Below, piece by piece: positions 1 to 5,689 of a stretch of DNA of 6,950 nucleotides. The DNA lies in the NCBI GenBank assembly GCA_014376915.1, contig JACMQP010000086.1:1-6950 (forward strand), written 5' to 3'. Below the pieces are notes generated by a model. That model searched no databases and was not told where the DNA came from. It saw nothing but the letters and a program-made list of their open reading frames with translations. Numbering within the stretch: position 1 is the first letter of the stretch; each line of letters starts with the position of its first letter. The position numbers and the translations under genes were made by a program. The DNA is from Ramlibacter sp. Lineage in GTDB: Bacteria; Pseudomonadota; Gammaproteobacteria; Burkholderiales; Burkholderiaceae.

Positions 1-632
1 CCGACGCCAGGGTGGCGCCCACCCTGATGCGGCAGTTGACGCGCGTGCTCGCCGGTGGCTCGTTCAACCGGGTGACGGTGGACGGCGACACGTCGACCAA
101 CGATTCGTTCGTGGTCATCGCCACCAATCAGGCGGCACATGACGAGATCACGGCGCTGGACAGCGCCGCCGGCCAGGCGCTGAAGGCCGCCATGCTGGAG
201 GTTGCCCTGAAGCTGGCCCAGGCCATCGTGCGCGACGGTGAGGGCGCGACCAAGTTCATCACGGTGCGGGTGGAGGGCGGCGCGAGCACCGAGGAGTGCC
301 TGAAGGTCGCCTATGCGATCTCGCATTCGCCGCTGGTCAAGACCGCGTTCTTCGCCAGCGATCCGAACCTGGGGCGGATATTGGCGGCAGTCGGCTATGC
401 CGGCATCGCCGACCTGGACCAGAGCAAGATCGACCTGTACCTCGACGACGTCCATGTCGCCGTGCAAGGCGGCCGCAATCCGGCTTACCGCGAGGAGGAC
501 GGCCAGCGCGTGATGAAGCAAAGCGAGATCACCGTGCGCGTGGTGCTCGGCCGTGGCAACGTCGCCGACACGGTCTGGACCTGCGACTTCAGCCACGACT
601 ACGTGACCATCAACGCCGACTACCGCTCATGA
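1..632 (+). CDS. argJ: ArgJ, glutamate N-acetyltransferase / amino-acid acetyltransferase, 3' part (partial)
   Basis: ArgJ moves the acetyl group from N-acetylornithine to glutamate in the cyclic arginine pathway; some forms also use acetyl-CoA. It is made as a precursor that cleaves itself before a nucleophilic Thr in an Ala-Thr-Met-Leu context. The window holds 209 codons (frame from base 3) plus TGA, which is most of the beta chain. The cleavage site and start codon lie upstream, so the GTG at 12 is internal. Visible family marks are [15 protein letters not shown] (bases 63-107), DGEGATK (234-254), whose Glu matches the known active-site Glu of ArgJ, and the C-terminus INADYRS, whose Asn and final Ser match active-site residues of the solved enzymes. 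The stop overlaps the next start (ATGA at 629-632), suggesting translational coupling to the ATPase gene. Identity is clear; whether the enzyme is mono- or bifunctional cannot be told from this fragment. Confidence 0.96.
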   Translation, partial: DARVAPTLMRQLTRVLAGGSFNRVTVDGDTSTNDSFVVIATNQAAHDEITALDSAAGQALKAAMLEVALKLAQAIVRDGEGATKFITVRVEGGASTEECLKVAYAISHSPLVKTAFFASDPNLGRILAAVGYAGIADLDQSKIDLYLDDVHVAVQGGRNPAYREEDGQRVMKQSEITVRVVLGRGNVADTVWTCDFSHDYVTINADYRS

Positions 633-1501
633 ACGAAAAACTCGAGCAGCTGATCGAGCGCGCTGCGCAACTGCTCACGCGCATCGAAGCGGTGCTGCCG
701 CAGCCTCTGACGTCTCCCGACTGGAGTCAGTCGATCGCCTGGCGCTACCGCAAGCGCTCCTCGGGGCACGGCGCCCTGGAACCGGTGCGCCACGTGGCCG
801 ACATCCGGCTGGACAACCTGAAAGAAATCGAGCCGCAGAAGGAAAAGATCCAGCGCAACACTCAGCAGTTCGTGCAGGGCCTGCCGGCCAACAACGTGCT
901 GCTGACCGGCGCCCGGGGCACCGGAAAATCATCGCTGATCAAGGCCTGCCTGAACGAGTACGCGCCCAGGGGATTGCGGCTGATCGAGGTCGACAAGGCC
1001 GACCTCACCAACTTGCCCGACATCGTCGATGTGGTCGCGGGGCGCGCCGAGAAGTTCATCGTCTTCTGCGACGACCTGAGCTTCGAGGATGGCGAGCCGG
1101 GCTACAAGGCGCTCAAGTCGATCCTCGATGGCTCGGTGGCTGCGTCGACGCCGAACGTGCTGATTTACGCGACCAGCAACCGGCGCCACCTGTTGCCCGA
1201 GTACATGAAGGAAAACCTCAGCTACACGCACACCGACGATGGCGAAGTGCATCCAGGCGAGGTGGTGGAAGAGAAGATATCGCTGTCCGAACGGTTCGGT
1301 CTCTGGGTGAGCTTCTATCCCTTCACGCAGGACGAATACCTGGCCATCACGGCGCAGTGGCTGTCGTCTTTCGGCGTGACGCTCGCGAACATCGAGGCCG
1401 CCCGCGCCGAGTCGCTGGTGTGGGCGCTGGAGCGCGGCTCGCGCAGCGGCCGCGTTGCCTACCAGTTCGCCCGCGACTATGCCGGCCGGCATCCTGCATG
1501 A
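629..1501 (+). CDS. DUF815-family AAA+-like ATP-binding protein of unknown role
   Basis: A 290-residue cytoplasmic P-loop ATPase that I assign to the DUF815 family (recalled as PF05673). I know of no established substrate or pathway for it. A predicted helical N-terminal part (1-80) precedes Walker [10 protein letters not shown] (94-102) and Walker B FIVFCDD (143-149). A sensor-1-like Asn lies in IYATSN (179-184). A conserved-looking block LSERFGLW (219-226) carries a candidate arginine finger (Arg222), and a lid-type helix has SRSGR (271-275), a possible sensor 2. No signal peptide or membrane segment is seen. The start at 629 is chosen because its ATG overlaps the argJ stop as ATGA and begins a natural [12 protein letters not shown] helix; no Shine-Dalgarno precedes it, as expected for reinitiation. 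The same frame is open upstream through argJ, but that translation is an Arg/Pro-rich shadow. The 3' end overlaps mutT by another ATGA. Family assignment is fairly sure; function is open. Confidence 0.88.
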   Translation: MNEKLEQLIERAAQLLTRIEAVLPQPLTSPDWSQSIAWRYRKRSSGHGALEPVRHVADIRLDNLKEIEPQKEKIQRNTQQFVQGLPANNVLLTGARGTGKSSLIKACLNEYAPRGLRLIEVDKADLTNLPDIVDVVAGRAEKFIVFCDDLSFEDGEPGYKALKSILDGSVAASTPNVLIYATSNRRHLLPEYMKENLSYTHTDDGEVHPGEVVEEKISLSERFGLWVSFYPFTQDEYLAITAQWLSSFGVTLANIEAARAESLVWALERGSRSGRVAYQFARDYAGRHPA

Positions 1502-1944
1502 ACCAGCCCGTGCTGGTGGCGCACGGCGAGCGGCCTCGCGAAGGCGGGCCGGATCGCAAGGAAGTGGAAGTTGCGGTCGGAGTGCTGCTGCGCGCTGACG
1601 GCGCCTTCCTGCTGACGTCGCGCCCTGCCGGCAAGGTTTACGAAGGCTACTGGGAATTTCCGGGCGGCAAGGTCGAGCCTGGCGAAACGGTGGAGCAGGC
1701 CCTGCGTCGCGAACTGCACGAGGAGATCGGCATCACCATCGGCGCCGTTCACCCCTGGAAGGTCGAGCGGATCGACTATCCGCACGCGCTGGTGCGGCTC
1801 AATTTTTGCAAGGTGTTCGAGTGGCAAGGCGAGCTGCAGATGCACGAAGGCCAGTCCTGCGCGTGGCAGACCTTGCCGGTGCAGGTGCAGCCGGTGCTGC
1901 CGGGCACGGTGCCGGTGTTGCAGTGGTTCGCGGCCGAGCGCTAG
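1498..1944 (+). CDS. mutT: MutT-type Nudix hydrolase (8-oxo-dGTP diphosphatase)
   Basis: A 148-residue Nudix pyrophosphohydrolase. MutT proteins hydrolyse 8-oxo-dGTP to the monophosphate, cleansing the nucleotide pool of an oxidised mutagenic precursor. The complete Nudix signature G-x5-E-x7-R-E-U-x-E-E-x-G-U is present: Gly57, Glu63, Arg71, Glu72, Glu75, Glu76 and Gly78. It follows a MutT-like YWEFPGGKVEPGE block (51-63). The core from about residue 21 (VAVGVLLRADGAFLLTSRP) resembles E. coli MutT; the first 20 or so residues are an extra, polar leader. The start at 1498 is chosen because it overlaps the ATPase stop (ATGA at 1498-1501). A GTG at 1564 would remove the leader and give a length nearer to E. 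coli MutT, so the true start is not fully settled. The gene ends 36 bp from the convergent yacG. Other Nudix substrates cannot be excluded, but its place facing yacG matches mutT in E. coli. Confidence 0.9.
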   Translation: MNQPVLVAHGERPREGGPDRKEVEVAVGVLLRADGAFLLTSRPAGKVYEGYWEFPGGKVEPGETVEQALRRELHEEIGITIGAVHPWKVERIDYPHALVRLNFCKVFEWQGELQMHEGQSCAWQTLPVQVQPVLPGTVPVLQWFAAER

Positions 1945-1950
1945 TTCCCG

Positions 1951-1971
1951 GGCGCCACGCATTCGGGTGCC
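1951..1971. terminator. Weak hairpin in the mutT/yacG convergent gap
   Basis: In the only gap between the two converging units, GGCGCC (1951-1956) can pair with GGTGCC (1966-1971), giving a 6-bp stem with one G-U pair on the + strand RNA (an A-C mismatch on the other strand) and a 9-nt loop. It could end mutT transcription or slow the yacG operon. There is no T-tract on either side, so it is not a canonical intrinsic terminator; Rho-dependent ending or read-through is equally possible. In GC-rich DNA such a stem can arise by chance. Confidence 0.22.
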
Positions 1972-1980
1972 GGCTAGGCC

Positions 1981-2196
1981 TTACTGCAGCTTGGCGTCGC
2001 CGAAAGGCTGGTCGTCGGGCGGCGCCTCGCTGGCGACCCGGAAGTTCTCGCTCGCCCAGGCGCCAAAGTCCATGTTCTTGCAGCGTTCGCCGCAGAACGG
2101 CCGAAACGCATTGGCCGGGGCATACACGCTGTCGCCGCCGCAGGCTGGGCAGCGGACGATACGGGGCTTCACGCCCGTTGGATTGCTCTGACTCAT
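1981..2196 (-). CDS. yacG: YacG, zinc-binding DNA gyrase inhibitor
   Basis: A 71-residue zinc protein. In E. coli, YacG binds the GyrB subunit and blocks gyrase from binding DNA, so it tempers supercoiling. The zinc site is plain: CPAC at Cys16/Cys19 and FCGERC at Cys35/Cys39, a CX2C-X15-CX3C arrangement typical of the family, followed by the aromatic DFGAWA segment (43-48). The tail (56-71) is acidic and probably disordered, with PPDDQPFGD. The size fits the family (about 60-75 residues). The ATG sits 12 nt after the zapD stop with an AGGTG just upstream, a weak and rather close Shine-Dalgarno. It is the last gene of the minus-strand run, so it is probably co-transcribed with zapD and coaE, the same order as in E. 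coli. The TAA stop faces the convergent mutT. Confidence 0.95.
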   Translation of the reverse strand: MSQSNPTGVKPRIVRCPACGGDSVYAPANAFRPFCGERCKNMDFGAWASENFRVASEAPPDDQPFGDAKLQ

Positions 2197-2208
2197 GACA
2201 CCTGCGAC

Positions 2209-2964
2209 TCAGGAACAGAGCGTGAGTTCAAAGCTTGCGTTGTCGGTGCTAGGTTGCAGTCGGTCGCCGGCTTCTTCCAGCATCAGTCGCACGGAGACCA
2301 TGAGGCGGTTGCCGCTGATTTCGGGCACCAGGCCCAGGGTTGGGTCGATCCGCAGGCGCAGCAGCTGGAAGGTGCGGCCGGTTGGCAGGTTCTGCTGGAA
2401 CTGGCCGGCGCTGGCCATCACCTTCTGCGGCAAGCCCGCTTCGCGCAGCAGCCGAAGGAGCATGTGGATGGATTCGGCCAGCGGCGCGAGCGTCGAGGCC
2501 CAGCGCTCGAGGTCGACCCGGCGCGCCGCCGGCTCCCGGTGCTGCCAGGCGTAATAGGCCGGCAGGTCGAACTCGGAAGTGCCGCCCGGGATGCTGATCC
2601 GGCTGCGGATGCTCATCAGCCAGTCGTTCTCGGTCAGGGTCTGGCCCGCCTTGCCCGGCAGGTTGTTCAGGGCGGAAAAGCAGCCGTCAAGCTTGCCGAT
2701 GATGTCGTCCAGCACCTGCTCGGCGATGGCTGGATTGCCGCGGTAGGCGTTGAGCGCCTGCTTCTGCTTTTCCAGGTCTTTCATCACGTCGGACTTGAGG
2801 TCGGCGCGGGCGCCGACGTCCATCACTTCGAAGATGGTTGCCAGCGCGTAGTGGTGGTCGACTGGGTGGTCGCGGGGAACCAGCAGGCTCAGCCGCCGGA
2901 ACAGGTGTTCCAGCCGGAGGTAGGTGCGGATGCGTTCGTTGAAAGGATATTCGTAGAGGATCAC
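2209..2964 (-). CDS. zapD: ZapD, FtsZ-ring-associated cell division protein
   Basis: A 251-residue cytoplasmic protein of the ZapD/YacF (DUF1342) family. ZapD binds the C-terminal tail of FtsZ and cross-links protofilaments, which stabilises the division ring at midcell. Family blocks recognised are YEYPFNERIRTYLRLE (4-19) at the N-terminus, IRSRISIPGGTSEFDLP (119-135) in the centre, and PEISGNRLMVSVRLM (204-218) near the C-terminus; length matches the usual 245-255. The start is GTG (bases 2964-2962): translation begins at the conserved N-terminal block there, and no in-frame ATG lies between it and the coaE stop 28 nt upstream. Only a weak GGAA precedes it, but an 11-codon mini-ORF ends in a GTGA overlap exactly at this start, so coupled translation is plausible. 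It is followed by yacG after 12 nt. An in-frame upstream alternative start is unlikely but not excluded. Confidence 0.95.
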   Translation of the reverse strand: MILYEYPFNERIRTYLRLEHLFRRLSLLVPRDHPVDHHYALATIFEVMDVGARADLKSDVMKDLEKQKQALNAYRGNPAIAEQVLDDIIGKLDGCFSALNNLPGKAGQTLTENDWLMSIRSRISIPGGTSEFDLPAYYAWQHREPAARRVDLERWASTLAPLAESIHMLLRLLREAGLPQKVMASAGQFQQNLPTGRTFQLLRLRIDPTLGLVPEISGNRLMVSVRLMLEEAGDRLQPSTDNASFELTLCS

Positions 2965-2996
2965 GCTGCGTCGGGTTCCGGCAAGGCCGCCATCAT
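2961..2996 (-). other. Candidate coupling mini-ORF bridging coaE and zapD
   Basis: An 11-codon frame (MMAALPEPDAA, then TGA) fills the coaE-zapD gap. Its first ATG overlaps the coaE TGA as ATGA (2996-2993), and its own TGA overlaps the zapD GTG start as GTGA (2964-2961). Ribosomes ending coaE could thus restart on it and be delivered to the zapD start, which lacks a good Shine-Dalgarno of its own. The geometry is seen directly; the relay role is inference. The peptide itself is unlikely to matter. Chance is a real alternative in so short a frame. Confidence 0.3.
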
Positions 2997-3601
2997 AGCC
3001 CGAAGCGTTTCGCGGCCTGCGCCACTTCCGCCTGTAACTGCAACAGTGTGAGCCCCTCGTTGCAGATCACGACGTCAGCGGCCGCCAGCCGCTGCAGTCG
3101 CGGCGCCTGCGCGGCGATGATTGCTTCGACCTGCTGCGGCGTCAGCGCGCTGCGCGCCACCACGCGCGCGACCTGCGTGGCCGGCGAGCAGTCGACCACC
3201 GCGACCTGGTCCACCTGCTGCCGCCAGCGGCCCGATTCGACGAGCAGCGGGATGTCGAACACGATGCACCTGCTGCCGGCGTCCAGCGCGACCTGCACCA
3301 GGCGCGCGCTCTCGGCGCCCACCAGCGGATGGATGATCGCCTCGAGCTGCTGGCGCGCCTTGGCGTCGACGTAAGCATGCTCGCGCATCAGGGGCCGGTC
3401 GAGTGCGCCGTCGGTGCCGATGAAGTGCCGGCCGAATTGCCGCGCGATCTCCGGGAGGGCAGGGCCGCCGGCGGCCGTGGCGCTGCGTGAAATCGCATCC
3501 GCGTCGATCGGCGTCGCCCCGAGCGCGGCCAGCATCTGCAGCACGGTGCTCTTGCCGCTGCCGATGCCACCGGTGAGCCCGACCCGCAGCGCCGTCGTCA
3601 T
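2993..3601 (-). CDS. coaE: CoaE, dephospho-CoA kinase
   Basis: A 202-residue kinase that phosphorylates the ribose 3'-hydroxyl of dephospho-CoA with ATP, the last step of coenzyme A synthesis in the cytoplasm. The P-loop is GLTGGIGSGKST (8-19), followed by the family IDAD (32-35), whose Asp33 is the expected catalytic or metal residue. The central HPLV (91-94) and DIPLLVE (116-122) blocks of the CoA-binding region and the adenine-side VICNEG (168-173) complete a full family pattern; length is normal (about 200). The ATG at 3601 is chosen because it immediately precedes the P-loop strand. It lies 2 nt after the pilD stop with no clear Shine-Dalgarno, so it likely depends on pilD translation. 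The frame is open far upstream through pilD, but that part is an Arg/Pro-rich shadow, not a fusion. In betaproteobacteria and E. coli alike, coaE precedes zapD and yacG. Confidence 0.96.
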   Translation of the reverse strand: MTTALRVGLTGGIGSGKSTVLQMLAALGATPIDADAISRSATAAGGPALPEIARQFGRHFIGTDGALDRPLMREHAYVDAKARQQLEAIIHPLVGAESARLVQVALDAGSRCIVFDIPLLVESGRWRQQVDQVAVVDCSPATQVARVVARSALTPQQVEAIIAAQAPRLQRLAAADVVICNEGLTLLQLQAEVAQAAKRFGL

Positions 3602-3603
3602 GG

Positions 3604-4446
3604 CTACAAGCCGACGGCCCGCAGGATCGAGTCGGGGCCGAAGACCATGGCAGTCAGACCGGCGCCGGCCAGGAACGGACCGAACGGGACATGGCCGCCT
3701 TCGCGCAGGCCGCTCGTGAACTTCATCGCGATGCCGACGATCGCGCCGATCACCGACGCCATCAGGATGATCGGCACCAGCGCCTGCCAGCCGAACCAGA
3801 CGCCGAGCGCGGCGAACAGCTTGAAGTCGCCGAAGCCCATTCCTTCCTTGCCGGTGAGCAGTTTGAAGCCCTGGTAGACGAGCCACAGCGACATGTAGCC
3901 CGCCACTGCGCCCCAAACCGCTTGCGCCAGCGGCACGCTGGTCCAGCGCAGCGCGGCGCAAATGAGGCCGGCCCACAGCAGCGGCAGCGTGATGTCGTCC
4001 GGCAACAGCGTCGTGTCCCAGTCGATCATCGCCAGTGCCACGATGGCGGCCGAGAAGCCGCACCAGGCCAGTCCGGCCGGAGTGGCGCCCCAGCGATAGA
4101 TGCAATAGAGGAACAGCGCGCCGATCACCAGTTCGACCACCGGGTAGCGCAAGCTGATCGGCTTGCGGCAGGCGGAGCACTTGCCGCGCAGCGCGAGCCA
4201 GCTGAAGACCGGAATGTTCTCGTACCAGCGGATCTGGTGGCCGCAGTGGCCGCAGCGCGAGCGCGGCAGCAGCAGGTTGAATGGCGGCGCTTCCGGCACC
4301 GGCTGGCCCTGCAGGTCGGCGCACTCGGCGGCCCACTGCCGTTCCATCATCTTGGGCAGGCGGTAGATCACCACGTTGAGGAAGCTGCCGACGAGCAGGC
4401 CCAGGACACCGGCGATGCCAGCGTCGATCACCACCAAACCGAACAT
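3604..4446 (-). CDS. pilD: PilD, type IV prepilin peptidase / N-methyltransferase
   Basis: A 280-residue polytopic inner-membrane aspartic protease that cuts the short leader from type IV prepilins (and type II secretion pseudopilins) and methylates the new N-terminus. The first membrane segment (about 5-28) leads into a cytoplasmic loop bearing the zinc tetracysteine: Cys65/Cys68 and Cys90/Cys93. Hydrophobic segments follow from about 100 to 280. The candidate catalytic aspartates are Asp142 in IDWDTTLLPD (141-150) and Asp207 in GMGFGDFK (202-209), at the spacing seen in PilD/TcpJ enzymes. Zinc Cys and both Asp are all present, so it should do both reactions. Its ATG shares one base with the pilC stop (TGATG at 4448-4444), and a weak AGG lies about 8 nt upstream. 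It ends 2 nt before coaE. No pilin or pseudopilin gene is in the window, so its substrates are encoded elsewhere. Confidence 0.96.
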   Translation of the reverse strand: MFGLVVIDAGIAGVLGLLVGSFLNVVIYRLPKMMERQWAAECADLQGQPVPEAPPFNLLLPRSRCGHCGHQIRWYENIPVFSWLALRGKCSACRKPISLRYPVVELVIGALFLYCIYRWGATPAGLAWCGFSAAIVALAMIDWDTTLLPDDITLPLLWAGLICAALRWTSVPLAQAVWGAVAGYMSLWLVYQGFKLLTGKEGMGFGDFKLFAALGVWFGWQALVPIILMASVIGAIVGIAMKFTSGLREGGHVPFGPFLAGAGLTAMVFGPDSILRAVGL

Positions 4447-5660
4447 CAGACGACCTGGCCCAGCTTGAAGATCGGCAGATACATGGCGACCACGATGCCC
4501 CCGATCAGGGTGCCCAGGAACACGATGATGATTGGCTCCATCAAGCTGGCCAGGCCGGCGACCATGTCGTCGACCTCGGCCTCGAAGAAGTCGGCTGCCT
4601 TGCCGAGCATGTGGTCCACAGAACCCGATTCTTCCCCGATCGAGCACATCTGCAACACCATGCTGGGGAACAGGTTGGTGTTGGTCATGGCCACCGTCAG
4701 GCTGGTGCCGGTGGACACTTCCTGCTGGATCTTTTCGGTCGCCTTGGCGAACACCGAGTTGCCCGACGCTCCGCCGACCGAGTCCAGTGCTTCCACCAGC
4801 GGCACGCCGGCGGCGAACATGGTGGCGAGCGTGCGGGTCCACCGGGCGATCACTGATTTGTAGATCAGGGAGCCGAAGATCGGGATCTTGAGCAACAGGC
4901 GGTCCATGAAGGCTTGCACCTTCTCGTTGCGCTTCCAGGCTTGCATGAAGAAATATAAACCGCCGCCGATGCCGCCGAAGATCAGCCACCAGTACTTGAC
5001 GAAGAACTCGCTCAGCGCGATCACCATCAGCGTCGGAGCCGGCAGATCGGCGCCGAAAGAGCTGAACACTTCCTTGAACGCCGGGATCACGAAGATCATG
5101 ATGACTGCGACCACCACGAAGGCGACGACCACCACCGAGATCGGGTACATCAGCGCCGACTTGATCTTGGGCTTGATGGCTTCGGTCTTTTCCATGTAGA
5201 CCGCCAGCCGGTCCAGCAGGGCTTCCAGGATACCGGCGGCCTCGCCGGCCTCGACCAGGTTGCAGTACAGGTTGTCGAAGTACAGCGGGTACTTGCGGAA
5301 GGCGCCTGACAGCGAGGTGCCGGTTTCGACGTCGGTGCGCACGTCGTTGAGCAGCTTGGTGACGCTGGCGTTGGCATTGCCGCGGCCGACGATGTCGAAG
5401 GACTGCAGCAGCGGCACGCCGGCCTTCATCATGGTGGCGAGCTGGCGGGTGAAGATGGCAATATCCTTGGGCCTGATGCGCTGGCCCCGGCGCATCCGCC
5501 GCTTCTTGATCTTGGTCGGCGACACGCCCTGGCGGCGCAGCGACGCGGTGACCTGGTTTTCACCGGCCGCACGGGTCTCGCCCCGCACCTGCCTGCCGTT
5601 GCGGTCGCGGCCTTCCCATTCGAAGACGAACTCAGTGATCTTGGTTGCTGCCGTGGCCAT
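4446..5660 (-). CDS. pilC: PilC, type IV pilus inner-membrane platform protein
   Basis: A 404-residue inner-membrane protein of the GspF/PilC family, the platform on which PilB drives pilin insertion and PilT removal. It has a basic cytoplasmic N-terminal part (1-65, rich in Arg/Lys at 47-65), then two T2SSF domains (about 69-192 and 272-395). The duplication is visible: FTRQLATMMKAGVPLL (70-85) matches WTRTLATMFAAGVPLV (274-289), and EAGEAAGILEALLD (137-150) matches SIGEESGSVDHMLG (340-353). Predicted membrane segments lie at about 170-193, 221-240 and 374-398. Length is typical of the family. The ATG at 5660 has an AAGAGGGG Shine-Dalgarno 10 nt upstream and follows pilB by 29 nt. The stop overlaps the pilD start by one base. 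It is probably part of a pilBCD operon; type II secretion GspF is the main alternative, disfavoured by the direct pilB-pilD neighbours and the PilC-like N-terminus. Confidence 0.95.
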   Translation of the reverse strand: MATAATKITEFVFEWEGRDRNGRQVRGETRAAGENQVTASLRRQGVSPTKIKKRRMRRGQRIRPKDIAIFTRQLATMMKAGVPLLQSFDIVGRGNANASVTKLLNDVRTDVETGTSLSGAFRKYPLYFDNLYCNLVEAGEAAGILEALLDRLAVYMEKTEAIKPKIKSALMYPISVVVVAFVVVAVIMIFVIPAFKEVFSSFGADLPAPTLMVIALSEFFVKYWWLIFGGIGGGLYFFMQAWKRNEKVQAFMDRLLLKIPIFGSLIYKSVIARWTRTLATMFAAGVPLVEALDSVGGASGNSVFAKATEKIQQEVSTGTSLTVAMTNTNLFPSMVLQMCSIGEESGSVDHMLGKAADFFEAEVDDMVAGLASLMEPIIIVFLGTLIGGIVVAMYLPIFKLGQVV

Positions 5661-5670
5661 GTCAGACGTA

Positions 5671-5678
5671 CCCCTCTT
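5671..5678 (-). promoter_or_regulatory. pilC: Shine-Dalgarno of pilC
   Basis: On the minus strand, AAGAGGGG (5678-5671) stands 10 nt upstream of the pilC ATG, in the 29-nt gap after pilB. It is the clearest ribosome binding site in the window and supports the chosen pilC start; most other junctions here rely on overlap. Confidence 0.5.
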
Positions 5679-5689
5679 GATTGCCCGTT

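Noticed and set aside
296..628. Extension of the ATPase frame upstream into argJ
   Set aside because: It overlaps the conserved end of ArgJ out of frame and is Arg/Pro-rich; the ATGA overlap at 629 gives a natural start.
929..1492. - strand open frame (187 codons) opposite the DUF815 ATPase
   Set aside because: Antisense to a gene with intact Walker motifs; Arg/Ala/Val/Leu-rich composition, no motif, no ribosome binding site.
2254..3051. + strand open frame (265 codons) opposite zapD
   Set aside because: Antisense to a clear zapD with conserved blocks over its full length; no recognisable domain, and low-complexity Val/Gly/Gln/Ala composition.
2993..4336. Possible fused or extended CoaE, since its frame stays open upstream through pilD
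   Set aside because: The upstream part overlaps the certain PilD sequence in another frame and reads as Arg/Pro/Ala-rich shadow; CoaE homologues start just before the P-loop, at 3601.
3691..4863. Long + strand open frame (390 codons) opposite pilD and pilC
   Set aside because: It runs antisense to two unmistakable genes, and its translation is rich in Arg, Ala, Gln and His with no family motif. Long antisense frames are common in GC-rich DNA.
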